Made by a program: the position numbers and the translations under genes. A DNA stretch of 50,041 nt from Faecalicatena fissicatena (lineage in GTDB: Bacteria; Bacillota; Clostridia; Lachnospirales; Lachnospiraceae). Each line of letters starts with the position of its first letter. Position 1 is the stretch's first letter. The DNA is taken from contig LDAQ01000059.1 in assembly GCA_001028025.1 (NCBI GenBank), forward strand, positions 1 to 50,041, in the 5' to 3' direction. The notes beneath the pieces are model-generated. The model was not told where the DNA came from. It was given only the letters and a program-made list of their open reading frames with translations, and ran no database searches. Below, in pieces: positions 24,861-33,925 of this stretch.

Positions 24861-25925
24861 TCACTGCTGCATATATCGCCGCAGAAATTCAAAGAGTATC
24901 TCCATCTCTTCTCTTGTCCCTACTGTTATGCGCAAATACTGCTCAATCCGTCTGCTGCCCCAGTAACGAACATAAATGTTCTCTTTTTTCAGAGCTGCAA
25001 ACAGTTCTGCCGCATCGTAATCCGGATGTGAGGCGAATATAAAATTGGCTTTCGCATCCGGGAAGTGAAAGCCCAGTTTACTCAGTTCTGCCTTTGCCCA
25101 CTCCCTGGTCTCTATTATTCTGGCCGTTGTTGCCTCAAAATATGCTTTATCTTTTACCGCTTCTGTACCACAGACAATTGACGGCAGGTTCATGGTATAA
25201 GAATTAAAGGAATATTTTACATCATTCAGGTATTTTATCAAAGCCGGACTGCTGATGGCATATCCGATTCTCATCCCCGCCATAGACCTTGCTTTTGAAA
25301 ATGTCTGCACTACAATCAGGTTCTCATATTTGTCCAGAAGCTCCAGTGCCGACCTGCCTGCAAAATCTATGTATGCCTCATCTACAATTACAATCACGTC
25401 CTGATTATGTTTTATGATATCCTCTACAAACGCCAGATCTTCATATACGGCTGTGGGGGCATTGGGGTTCGGGAATATGATTCCCCCATTTTCCTTATAA
25501 TAATCCTCCCTTTGGATACAAAAGTCTTCATCCAGCCTGGGACACTCATATGGGATGCGATAGAGCTCTGCCCATACTTTATAAAACGAATATGTAATAT
25601 CAGGGAACAATATCGGTTTGTCTGAATTGAAAAAAGTCAGAAAGCACATGGACAACACATCATCTGAACCGACTCCGACAAATACCTGGTCTGTTGCTAC
25701 TCCATAATGCTCTGCCAGAACTTCTGCAAGTGCGCCTGCTGCAGGATCCGGGTAGAGACGCAGACGGTCTGCCGCCAGATCTTTTATCGCTTGAATCACT
25801 CCCGGCGCCGGGGGATAAGGATTTTCATTTGTGTTAAGCTTAATAACTTTTTCCTGCGGCTGCTCGCCCGGAACATAAGGCTCTACTTTACGTATATTTT
25901 CTAATATTTTTGCATTTGGTTCCAT
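24861..25925 (-). CDS. hisC: Histidinol-phosphate aminotransferase
   Basis: A 354-residue class I/II PLP aminotransferase. Marks: KLNTNENPYPPAPGV, FPNPNAPTAVYEDL, VDEAYIDFAG and the PLP lysine in FSKARSMAGMRIGYA. It converts imidazole acetol phosphate + glutamate to histidinol phosphate. It stands apart from other his genes, next to a second aminotransferase (14 bp upstream), so HisC-like activity on aromatic 2-oxoacids is also possible, as known for this family. Confidence 0.9.
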   Translation of the reverse strand: MEPNAKILENIRKVEPYVPGEQPQEKVIKLNTNENPYPPAPGVIQAIKDLAADRLRLYPDPAAGALAEVLAEHYGVATDQVFVGVGSDDVLSMCFLTFFNSDKPILFPDITYSFYKVWAELYRIPYECPRLDEDFCIQREDYYKENGGIIFPNPNAPTAVYEDLAFVEDIIKHNQDVIVIVDEAYIDFAGRSALELLDKYENLIVVQTFSKARSMAGMRIGYAISSPALIKYLNDVKYSFNSYTMNLPSIVCGTEAVKDKAYFEATTARIIETREWAKAELSKLGFHFPDAKANFIFASHPDYDAAELFAALKKENIYVRYWGSRRIEQYLRITVGTREEMEILFEFLRRYMQQ

Positions 25926-25939
25926 TCTGCTGCTCCTGT

Positions 25940-27127
25940 CTACCTGTACTCCGCTGCCAGTTCTGCAAATTTAGGAAGAGAATTTACAATTGTCTCATAA
26001 GATACACAATATGCCAGTCTTACATAGCCCGGACATGCGAACGAGGAACCTGGCACGATCAATACATTGTACTTCTTCGCTGCTGCACAGAATTCTTTTT
26101 CGTCTGCAACCGGTGATTTTACGAACAGATAAAAAGCTCCTTCCGGTTTGATGCACTCAAAGCCCAGCTCTTTTAATCCATTATATAATGTTTCTCTGTT
26201 TCTATTATAATAAGAAATATCTGTTTTTTCGTTCAGGCACTTCTTTACCACCTTCTGCTGCAGGGTAGGTGCATTAACAAAACCCAGGATTCTGGTTGCT
26301 ACATTCGCTGCACCAATCAGTTTTTCACTGTCGGCCGCCTCGTCCGGGATCACCAGATAACCGATACGTTCCCCGGGAAGTGACAGGGACTTGCTGTAGG
26401 AGTATCCGACAACCGTGTTGGCATAATACTTTGTAAGATACGGAACTTCCACTCCGTCATATGCCAGTTCTCTGTACGGCTCATCAGATACCAGGTAGAT
26501 ATCTGTCTGGTATTCTTTTTGTTTCGCCTCCATGATTGCAGCCATCTTCTGAATCGTCTCTTCCGAATAAACAACACCGGTCGGGTTGTTCGGAGTATTG
26601 ACAATGACTGCCTTTGTCTTCGATGTTATTTTTGCCTCAAATTCATCCAGTTTTGGCTGGAATGTGGCTGTATCAGGGGAAATCTCAACAAGAACTCCGT
26701 CATAATTGTTCGTATAGCTTCTGTACTCCCCGAAATACGGTGCAAACGCGATTACCTCATCACCAGGGTTCAGAAGTGACTTAAGAATGACATTCAGTCC
26801 GCCTGCCGCGCCGACTGTCATCGTAATATTCTTAGACGCAAAATATGTACCAAATCTATTATTTAATGATTCCGCGATGGCCTGCCTTACATCCTCATAG
26901 CCGGCATTACTGTTCGTGTAACCGTGAAGCACAACGGGATTCTCTTCATCAAGCAGCTCTCTGATGGCTTCCTTGACAGCCTCAGGCGCCGGTACATTGG
27001 GATTGCCCAGGCTGAAATCGTATACGTTCTCTGCCCCGTAAATACCGGCCAGACGGTTGCCCTCTTCAAACATTGCACGGATCGCAGAACTGTTTGCGAC
27101 CATATTTTCCATTTTCTTTGAAATCAT
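25940..27127 (-). CDS. PLP-dependent class I/II aminotransferase
   Basis: A 395-residue aminotransferase: VNTPNNPTGVVYSEE, DIYLVSDEPYRELAYDG and PLP lysine in YSYSKSLSLPGERIGYL, ending with a typical arginine region VRLAYCVSYET. Likely an aspartate or aromatic amino acid aminotransferase; substrate not readable. GGAG lies 8 bp before the ATG at 27127, preferred over an in-frame codon 27 bp upstream. It is upstream of hisC in one unit. It could supply arylpyruvates to the IorAB route, but it is 10 kb away and this is inference. Confidence 0.88.
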   Translation of the reverse strand: MISKKMENMVANSSAIRAMFEEGNRLAGIYGAENVYDFSLGNPNVPAPEAVKEAIRELLDEENPVVLHGYTNSNAGYEDVRQAIAESLNNRFGTYFASKNITMTVGAAGGLNVILKSLLNPGDEVIAFAPYFGEYRSYTNNYDGVLVEISPDTATFQPKLDEFEAKITSKTKAVIVNTPNNPTGVVYSEETIQKMAAIMEAKQKEYQTDIYLVSDEPYRELAYDGVEVPYLTKYYANTVVGYSYSKSLSLPGERIGYLVIPDEAADSEKLIGAANVATRILGFVNAPTLQQKVVKKCLNEKTDISYYNRNRETLYNGLKELGFECIKPEGAFYLFVKSPVADEKEFCAAAKKYNVLIVPGSSFACPGYVRLAYCVSYETIVNSLPKFAELAAEYR

Positions 27128-27171
27128 TATCCTCTCTCCTTTTCTGCTTTTCATATATTCACGGGCATCGG

Positions 27172-27191
27172 ACGATGCCCGGTTGGCAGTT
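27172..27191 (-). terminator. GC-rich hairpin between DUF2156 and aminotransferase genes
   Basis: A perfect 8-bp stem CGGGCATC-GGAC-GATGCCCG without T-run. It lies in the 93-bp gap and may be a weak terminator or an mRNA processing barrier. Confidence 0.35.
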
Positions 27192-27220
27192 CTGCAGCCA
27201 GGGCCGCAAAAACAGATTCT

Positions 27221-28135
27221 TTATTCTGCAGTGCGGGCTGCTTTTTTAGTAACAACTCCTTTTTCTACCAGAAAGGCTGGTTTGTAAGAAAGCTTTGCCT
27301 TCCTGAGCCCTTCTGCCCCCGTATCATCTTCACGGTTTACATATTTATAATCCATACATTCATGTTCCACAAACTGCTGGTTGATCATCGGATAAGCACC
27401 ATCGATGCCTGCAAAGGCCTTTTCCACATGAACAACAAAGGTATCATCGCAGATCGGTTCTCCGATTGCAAACGCGGCAATCTCTCCATTCACCCTGATA
27501 ATACCGCCGGTCTGCCCAAGCTCTCTATACAGACGCAGTGAATTTAACGTAACACACATCTCCGCATTCTTTTCCGGATCCTCCTCACAGCCATTCTGAT
27601 TCCGCCATCTAAGCGCCATCTGAAAGCATTCTTCCTGGTTTTTTTCATCCAGTGTCTCATAACACCAGTCAGGATTCGCAGTCTTAAACTTATTGATATG
27701 GTTCCGTTTGCTGTGCAGCTTCTTGCCTGCCAGCGTGGCCAGTTTTTCTGACTCATACACATAATCTGCCTGATCCCTGTCATACTCAACCTGGTATTCA
27801 CCGGGGTACCATTCTTCCATCTGCGCAAAATTTTCTTCCGTTACATTATAAAGTTTTAATGGATATCCTTTCTCCCGGCTATACTTCATAAGAAATTCCA
27901 GTGCCCTTTTCACACAGTGCGGCTCACCCGCCGGATAAGCAAATGCAAGATCGAATTCATCATCCTGGAATATCAGGGCATCTTCTATAACCGCATACTT
28001 CACATGGTAATGTCTTGACCATAGATATACGTTGCTGAAAGTCCTTTCACAGCTCCTGCTGGGTGCTTTGCTGAAATAGGAAGTAATTATCTCCCGGTCT
28101 TCCAGCTCCGGCCGCTTAAACTTTATATCGTCCAT
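27221..28135 (-). CDS. DUF2156 (phosphatidylglycerol lysyltransferase C-terminal-like) protein
   Basis: A 304-residue soluble protein with two GNAT-like halves. Typical N-terminus: CERTFSNVYLWSRHYHVKYA; later KLHSKRNHINKFKTANPDW, and FVVHVEKAFAGIDGAYPMIN near the C-terminus. This matches DUF2156, the catalytic half of MprF, but without the membrane part, so aminoacyl transfer to another acceptor is possible; the real substrate is unknown. The start at 28135 follows AGAAGG; an ATG 36 bp upstream has no site. Confidence 0.85.
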   Translation of the reverse strand: MDDIKFKRPELEDREIITSYFSKAPSRSCERTFSNVYLWSRHYHVKYAVIEDALIFQDDEFDLAFAYPAGEPHCVKRALEFLMKYSREKGYPLKLYNVTEENFAQMEEWYPGEYQVEYDRDQADYVYESEKLATLAGKKLHSKRNHINKFKTANPDWCYETLDEKNQEECFQMALRWRNQNGCEEDPEKNAEMCVTLNSLRLYRELGQTGGIIRVNGEIAAFAIGEPICDDTFVVHVEKAFAGIDGAYPMINQQFVEHECMDYKYVNREDDTGAEGLRKAKLSYKPAFLVEKGVVTKKAARTAE

Positions 28136-28269
28136 TCCTAACCTTCTCTTTCTGAATGTAATTCCTAACATTTTTTTGAATAATTTTAACCCAGGGCCAA
28201 ATTATACTTTGTTAGTATACCACATTTTCCGTTTATCTGACAATAAAACTGTATATATTTGAATTTTAG

Positions 28270-28283
28270 CCCCGTGAACGGGG
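28270..28283 (-). terminator. Terminator of the ABC transporter gene
   Basis: A 6-bp GC-rich stem CCCCGT-GA-ACGGGG followed on the - strand by CTAAAATT. It lies 48 bp after the ABC gene stop. A second small palindrome TTCACC-A-GGTGAA lies between it and the gene. Confidence 0.5.
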
Positions 28284-28330
28284 AAGGTTGTAAAGAATCT
28301 TTCACCAGGTGAAGCAATCCGGATTTCCGT

Positions 28331-30079
28331 TTACTGCATCCCATTTTTTCTAAACTGCATCTGGTACAGTCCGGCGTAAATCCCCTGTTGTTCCAACAGT
28401 TCCTCATGTGTTCCTTCTTCACTTATACCTTTATCGGTCATAACCAAAATACGCTGTGCATTGCGGATAGTAGATAATCGGTGTGCAATCACAAAGGTCG
28501 TTCGGTTCTTTGCCAGATTCTCCATTGACTGCTGTACTACCTTTTCACTCTCATTATCCAGCGCCGATGTGGCCTCATCGAAGATCAGCACCTCCGGATT
28601 TTTTAAAAAGACCCTGGCAATCGAAAGACGCTGCTTCTGTCCTCCCGACAGCTTTACGCCGCGCTGTCCAATATCTGTATCATATCCATCAGGGAAATTC
28701 ATGATAAACTCGTGGGCATTGGCATTTTTAGCCGCCCGGATCACATCCTCATCAGTAGCCTCCGGCCGCCCATAACGAATATTATCCATAATACTTCCCG
28801 CAAATAGATAGACATCCTGCTGTACGATCCCAATGTGGCCGCGCAGCTCTTCCAGCTTAATGTGCCTGATATCAGTTCCGTCCAGATAAATCCCGCCCTC
28901 CGACACTTCATAAAAACGCGGGATCAGGCTGCACAGAGTTGTTTTCCCCACGCCCGAAGGTCCTACAAGCGCGATATAATCGCCTGCCGCCACTTTAAGA
29001 TCCAGATTGTCCATGACTTTCTCGTTCTCATTCTCATAATAGAAAGAAACCTTTTTAAACTCAATATCGCCCTTCACTTCTTTCAGCGAAACCGCATCCG
29101 GCTCATCGGCAATATCCGGTGCGATAGACAATACTTCCAGAAATCTCTCAAAGCCTGAGTAGCCGTTCTGGAATTGTTCCGTAAAGTTCACAAGTTTCTT
29201 TACGGGTTCTGTAAAGTTATTAATATAAAGCAGAAACGTAATCAGATCCGTCACGACGATGGAGCCAGTGAGCATCATACTCACGCCGGACAGCAGTACG
29301 ATAACTGTAATAAGTGTGCTCATTGCCCCAAGTCCGGAATTATAAATACCCATATACTTGTAGCTCGTCTTCTTCGCTGCCACAAAATTATCATTGCCTG
29401 CCTTGAATTTTTTCATTTCCACATTTTCATTCGCAAATGATTTTACTACCCGGATGCCCGAAAGACTGTCTTCTATCTGACTGTTGATGTCCGCAATCTT
29501 TTCCCGGTTTCTTTTAAAGGCAGTCTTCATTCTTCCATTATAATAGAAAGCAAATATAGCCATGACCGGAATAAAAGCAAAAGCAATCAAAGCCAGTTTG
29601 ACATTCACAGTCAGCAGAATCACAAATGAACCAATAATTTTAATAATAGAAATCACAAGATCCTCTGGCCCGTGGTGGAGCAGCTCGCTGATATCAAACA
29701 GATCGCTTGTAATTCTGGAAAGCAGGTGTCCGACTTTCTGGTTATCATAAAATGCGAATGTCAGTTTCTGATAATGGCCGAAAATGTCGCTTCTCATGTC
29801 TGCTTCCATCTTTGCACCCATAATATGCCCGAAATAAGCTATGTAGAAATTACAGAAGACCTCCAGCGCCACAAGGGACAGCATTATGGCTCCCAGTACC
29901 AGAATCGCATGTCTGGCATCGGCCTTGTTAAAGTAAATGACGTCGTTCGTAATATACCGGACAATCATCGGAATGACCAAAGTCACTGCTGCTCCCAGTA
30001 TGGCAAAAAACATGTCACTATAAAACAGCCCTTTGTATGGCTTATAGTAGGCAAATAATTTTTTCAGTTTTTCTCTCAT
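28331..30079 (-). CDS. ABC exporter, permease-ATPase fusion
   Basis: A 582-residue half-transporter: six TM helices (about 10-320) and an ATPase with Walker A GPSGVGKTT, Q-loop VQQDVYLFAG, signature LSGGQKQRLSIARVFL, Walker B VLIFDEATSALD and His switch IAHRLSTI. It resembles multidrug/lipid exporters (MsbA/BmrA type), probably working as a homodimer since no partner gene is adjacent. The start at 30079 follows GAGGG at 10 bp. Substrate unknown. Confidence 0.93.
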   Translation of the reverse strand: MREKLKKLFAYYKPYKGLFYSDMFFAILGAAVTLVIPMIVRYITNDVIYFNKADARHAILVLGAIMLSLVALEVFCNFYIAYFGHIMGAKMEADMRSDIFGHYQKLTFAFYDNQKVGHLLSRITSDLFDISELLHHGPEDLVISIIKIIGSFVILLTVNVKLALIAFAFIPVMAIFAFYYNGRMKTAFKRNREKIADINSQIEDSLSGIRVVKSFANENVEMKKFKAGNDNFVAAKKTSYKYMGIYNSGLGAMSTLITVIVLLSGVSMMLTGSIVVTDLITFLLYINNFTEPVKKLVNFTEQFQNGYSGFERFLEVLSIAPDIADEPDAVSLKEVKGDIEFKKVSFYYENENEKVMDNLDLKVAAGDYIALVGPSGVGKTTLCSLIPRFYEVSEGGIYLDGTDIRHIKLEELRGHIGIVQQDVYLFAGSIMDNIRYGRPEATDEDVIRAAKNANAHEFIMNFPDGYDTDIGQRGVKLSGGQKQRLSIARVFLKNPEVLIFDEATSALDNESEKVVQQSMENLAKNRTTFVIAHRLSTIRNAQRILVMTDKGISEEGTHEELLEQQGIYAGLYQMQFRKNGMQ

Positions 30080-30275
30080 AGTCTCTCTTCCCTCTCTCAC
30101 TATAACAAATGATACGCTTACAATATTACTCCTGTTCTGCCTTATTTGTAAACTAACTTATTATATATTTTGTTCTGTTTTGCTTCTGCAGCGGCCGCAG
30201 ACCATATTCCCTGTATGCCGCCCAACTGTTATTCATTGACCCCCGAGTACCAATCCAACAGCAAAACTAAAAAAA

Positions 30276-30305
30276 TCTTAATAAAATATCCGATATATAT
30301 TAAGA
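30276..30305. repeat. Inverted repeat upstream of vanZ-like gene
   Basis: TCTTAATA-N14-TATTAAGA forms a perfect 8-bp inverted repeat about 64 bp before the gene start, in a 289-bp AT-rich region that otherwise holds no gene. It may be a regulator site. Confidence 0.4.
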
Positions 30306-30368
30306 AGATACTGAAATAATTGAAATATCATTAAAACTATACAGACAAGCAACAAGGAGGAAACTGAA

Positions 30369-30986
30369 ATGGCTGCTATTCTCATCACGCTCTACCCGCT
30401 TTTATGTGTTTTTGTGCCCTGTCTCATCTATGTGTTTATCCGCGCACGCAAACCCGGAAACCACCTGAGCAGAGCACATTTTATCTGGGTGATTCTTTTT
30501 CTGATCTACCTGAATATGGTACTGGAGACAACGGGGATCGGAACAATATGGGATATCGGCAGGTACGACGGCATCATCTCACTGGATAAGATTAACCTGA
30601 TCCCATTAAACGACGGACTGGAGCTTTCCCAGATCCTGAATATCTTCATGTTTATGCCTCTGGGCTTTCTCCTGCCTCTGCTCTGGAAGAATTACCGGTC
30701 ACTGTCCCGGATCCTTCTGGCCGGTGCCTGTTACTCGCTGTTCATCGAACTATGCCAGCTATTCAATAACAGAGTAAGCGATATCAATGACCTTATTATG
30801 AACACGCTTGGCGCTCTGGCGGGTTATCTGGTCTGGATCCTTTTCAGGCGGCTGTTCCCCCGGACAGGCACCAGAAAAGAACTTGCTCTCTCCGCACATG
30901 AACCAGCTGTATACATGGCGCTGAGCATTCTTTCACATTTTCTCCTGTGTAACTGGAGATGGGCGGTCAGTATGTTGTATACGTAA
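30369..30986 (+). CDS. VanZ family membrane protein
   Basis: A 205-residue protein with five predicted helices. VanZ marks: NLIPLNDG, ILNIFMFMPLGFLLPLLW, LFIELCQLFNNRVSDINDLI followed by GALAGYLVW. VanZ proteins are linked to low-level teicoplanin or lipoglycopeptide resistance, but most chromosomal members are of unknown role. AAGGAGG precedes the ATG. Monocistronic, with a terminator shared with the convergent Fic gene. Confidence 0.9.
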   Translation: MAAILITLYPLLCVFVPCLIYVFIRARKPGNHLSRAHFIWVILFLIYLNMVLETTGIGTIWDIGRYDGIISLDKINLIPLNDGLELSQILNIFMFMPLGFLLPLLWKNYRSLSRILLAGACYSLFIELCQLFNNRVSDINDLIMNTLGALAGYLVWILFRRLFPRTGTRKELALSAHEPAVYMALSILSHFLLCNWRWAVSMLYT

Positions 30987-31011
30987 CAGGCTGTGCGTAT
31001 GTGGAATGCGA

Positions 31012-31077
31012 AATGAAAAGAGCGCTGCACAGACCGCCCAAGTATACACTTGAGCGGCCTGCGGCGCTCTTTTCATT
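31012..31077. terminator. Branched hairpin terminator between vanZ-like and fic genes
   Basis: A perfect 14-bp outer stem (31012-31025 / 31064-31077, AATGAAAAGAGCGC) with an inner stem (CCGC-C-CAAGT / ACTTG-A-GCGG). TTTTC and TTTTC-like ends on both strands suggest termination of both convergent genes. Confidence 0.7.
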
Positions 31078-31086
31078 CCCTTTTTT

Positions 31087-31818
31087 CTAATGCTTTATTA
31101 ATCTGATATACTCATCCAGTTGTGCCTCTTCCAAGTCTGCAATCATATCTGCAAAAGGCTGCAGGCTTTGATTTACCGCATACTCTTCCAGAACGTTATA
31201 ATACCGCAGCCTGTCCTCTTTCGCGATTGAAACCGGCAGAAATCCATTCAGCATTAACTGATAATTCATGAGAAGTCTTGAGGTTCTTCCGTTACCGTCA
31301 ACGTAAGGATGAATCCTTACAAATTCTGCATGTGTCCAGACCGCCAGTTCAATTGGATTTAATTCCTTTTTATATGGCATATCTGCATAGAAGTTCTTAA
31401 TCTGAATATACATCTCGTTTCCCGAAGGAGGCCTGTGTGCCGCACCAGTGATTCGGATTTCCTGATTGCGATAGATTCCGCCAGCTATAATATTTTCCGT
31501 CAGTATAGCATGAATATCTTTCACAATATTCTCATTCAATTCCTGGTCTTTTGCAATGCATTGTTTGACATATGAATATGCTTTTCTGTGATTCGTCACC
31601 TCATATATTTCCCGAAGATCTTTTCCCCCCACAGAAATGCCATCCTCAAGAATCACCTTTGTCTCCATTAAAGTTAATGTATTTCCTTCAATTGCCGTTG
31701 AATTATGAGTATAGGTCAACTCAAAATCTTTTTCATAGGAAGACAGCGTAATCTTTTCAATAGATGACTTCCCTTTTTCATATATTCTTTTCTTTTCATT
31801 CAGCCTTTGAAATTCCAT
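31087..31818 (-). CDS. Fic family protein, class II
   Basis: A 243-residue Fic protein. The catalytic motif is HPYVDGNGRTSRLL with all key residues (His, Gly-Asn-Gly-Arg, Arg), and the N-terminal inhibitory motif is STAIEGNT (S/T-x-x-x-E-G), so it is an autoinhibited class II member that would transfer AMP to a protein target. No antitoxin gene is adjacent, as expected for class II. No C-terminal HTH is apparent. GAAAGG precedes the ATG. It lies downstream of prfA in the same orientation. Target unknown. Confidence 0.92.
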   Translation of the reverse strand: MEFQRLNEKKRIYEKGKSSIEKITLSSYEKDFELTYTHNSTAIEGNTLTLMETKVILEDGISVGGKDLREIYEVTNHRKAYSYVKQCIAKDQELNENIVKDIHAILTENIIAGGIYRNQEIRITGAAHRPPSGNEMYIQIKNFYADMPYKKELNPIELAVWTHAEFVRIHPYVDGNGRTSRLLMNYQLMLNGFLPVSIAKEDRLRYYNVLEEYAVNQSLQPFADMIADLEEAQLDEYIRLIKH

Positions 31819-31903
31819 TACTTTTTACCTTTCATATACCTTGCTGCGCAAAGCGCGTCCAACCGTGAAAGTATACATTACGAAATGCCAGGGTATATCA
31901 TGC

Positions 31904-32977
31904 CTAATCCTCATTCATATTCGCCAGTTTCGCTGCCTGGTCTGCTGCAATGAGGCTGTCTATAATTTCATCCAGATCTCCGTTTAGAATCGTATCCAGC
32001 TTGTGCAGTGTCAGCTTGATCCTGTGATCTGTGACCCTTCCCTGTGGGAAGTTGTAGGTTCTGATTTTCTCGGAGCGGTCCCCTGTTCCGATCTGGCTTC
32101 TTCTGGCCTCCGCCTCGGATGCCTGCTGTTTTTCCAGTTCCAGGTCAAATAACTTGGAACGGAGCAGACGGAATGCCTTTTCCTTATTCTGCAGCTGTGA
32201 CTTCTCTGTCTGGCTGTAGATAACAATCCCGGTCGGATAATGCGTCAGGCGCACCGCAGAGTCCGTTGTATTGACGCACTGTCCGCCGTTTCCTGAGGCG
32301 CGCATAACGTCGATACGGATATCCTTCTCTTCAATGACCACATCAACTTCTTCAGCCTCGGGCATAATTGCAACCGTAATGGTAGAGGTATGGATTCTGC
32401 CTCCGCTCTCCGTCTCCGGCACACGCTGTACGCGGTGTACACCACTCTCATATTTTAAACGGGAATATGCTCCCTGTCCGGTAATCATAAATACACATTC
32501 CTTGAAACCGCCGATTCCATTCTCATTCAGGGAGATCATCTCCACTTTCCAGCGGCGTCCCTCTGCATAGTGTACGTACATACGGTAGATCTCTGCTGCA
32601 AACAGAGCGGCCTCATCCCCGCCTGCACCGGCGCGTATCTCAACAATTACGTTCTTGTCGTCATTCGGGTCCTTTGGAAGCAGCAGAATCTTCAGTTCCT
32701 GCTCCAGCTCTTCTACACGGGCCTTGGAATCATTCAGTTCTTCTTTTGCCATTTCCCGCATCTCTTCATCGGACTCTTCCTCCAGCATGGCAAGGCTGTC
32801 CTCTATGTTCTGTTTGCTTTTCTTATACTCTCTATATGCCTCTACAATCGGATTCAGATCACTCTGCTCTTTCATCAGCTTCCGAAAACGTACCGGATCA
32901 TTGGCTACATCCGGCTCCTGCAGTTCACCCATCACTTCCTCGTAACGGATCAGCAAATCTTCTAATCTGTCAAACAT
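31904..32977 (-). CDS. prfA: Peptide chain release factor 1
   Basis: A 357-residue release factor reading UAA/UAG. The peptidyl-tRNA hydrolysis motif is RASGNGGQCVNTTDS (GGQ), and the codon-reading tripeptide is PET in RVPETESGGRIHTS (P-x-T of RF1). It is followed by TGDRSEKIRTYNFPQGRVTDHR. Length is normal. It is 27 bp after prmC, whose product methylates the GGQ glutamine. Confidence 0.97.
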   Translation of the reverse strand: MFDRLEDLLIRYEEVMGELQEPDVANDPVRFRKLMKEQSDLNPIVEAYREYKKSKQNIEDSLAMLEEESDEEMREMAKEELNDSKARVEELEQELKILLLPKDPNDDKNVIVEIRAGAGGDEAALFAAEIYRMYVHYAEGRRWKVEMISLNENGIGGFKECVFMITGQGAYSRLKYESGVHRVQRVPETESGGRIHTSTITVAIMPEAEEVDVVIEEKDIRIDVMRASGNGGQCVNTTDSAVRLTHYPTGIVIYSQTEKSQLQNKEKAFRLLRSKLFDLELEKQQASEAEARRSQIGTGDRSEKIRTYNFPQGRVTDHRIKLTLHKLDTILNGDLDEIIDSLIAADQAAKLANMNED

Positions 32978-33004
32978 TTTTCTCTATCCTTTCTACAACT
33001 CACT

Positions 33005-33925
33005 TCATACATCATACACGCCCCAGACGACCCGGTCAAGTCCTGCCAGATCCTTTTTTACACTGACACGGGAATAGCCTGCCTCCCACATCATAGCGCT
33101 AACGGCCTCTCCCTGATCGGCCCCGATCTCAAACAGAAGACTGCCTCCGCTTACGAGACAGTGCTTTGCCTCCCGTACAATCTTTCTGTAGAAATACAGA
33201 CCGTCCGCCCTGCCGTCCAGCGCAAGAACCGGGTCATGTCCTTTTACTTCCTCCTGCAGAGTCTCTATTACATCGGTTCTGATATAAGGCGGGTTGGATA
33301 CAATCATCTGAAAGCTCCCCTCCACCTGTTCAAAGAGATCACTGTGCAGAAAATCCGCATCAATATGAAGAGCATCTGCATTTGCCCTGGCAGTTTCCAG
33401 AGCCTTTTCCGAAACATCCACTCCCAGGCCCTTGGACTGCATCTGTTTATTTTTACTAATGTAATGCAGCATACTTAATAAGATACAGCCTGATCCGGTA
33501 CACATATCGAGCAGCCGGAATGTTTTTCGGGCTTCCTCACAGCCATCCCCCGCACCGCGGTTTCCTGCAAATGAACAGCTCATATGCTCCATATATTTTT
33601 CTGCCGCCCCCAGAGCCTCCTCGACCAGCACTTCCGTGTCCTGTCTCGGAATCAGTACATGTTCATTCACCTGAAACTCCAATCCCATGAACTCCTGAGT
33701 TCCCGTCAGATGCTGAAGCGGAATTCTCTGTGCTCTTCTTTCTATATAATCTGTATACTGCTTTTCCTGCGCTTCAGTGAGCAGTTTGTCCGGCATAGCG
33801 TAATACATCGCTCTGCCAACTCCACTGACATACTCCAGAAGATACCATGCATCCAGCCGTGCATCTGTTATTCCTGCCCCGGCAAGCCTGTTCTCACCTT
33901 TCTGGTATGCTTCCTGCAGTGTCAT
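33005..33925 (-). CDS. prmC: Peptide chain release factor glutamine methyltransferase
   Basis: A 306-residue SAM methyltransferase: N-terminal helical domain (about 1-85), then Rossmann core with DMCTGSGCILLSMLHY and the catalytic NPPY in IVSNPPYIRTDVI. An insert of about 25 residues (about 118-140, SFAGNRGAGDGCEEARKT) before the SAM motif is longer than in most homologs. It overlaps the DUF1385 gene by 4 bp (ATGA), so the two are coupled. Confidence 0.95.
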   Translation of the reverse strand: MTLQEAYQKGENRLAGAGITDARLDAWYLLEYVSGVGRAMYYAMPDKLLTEAQEKQYTDYIERRAQRIPLQHLTGTQEFMGLEFQVNEHVLIPRQDTEVLVEEALGAAEKYMEHMSCSFAGNRGAGDGCEEARKTFRLLDMCTGSGCILLSMLHYISKNKQMQSKGLGVDVSEKALETARANADALHIDADFLHSDLFEQVEGSFQMIVSNPPYIRTDVIETLQEEVKGHDPVLALDGRADGLYFYRKIVREAKHCLVSGGSLLFEIGADQGEAVSAMMWEAGYSRVSVKKDLAGLDRVVWGVYDV

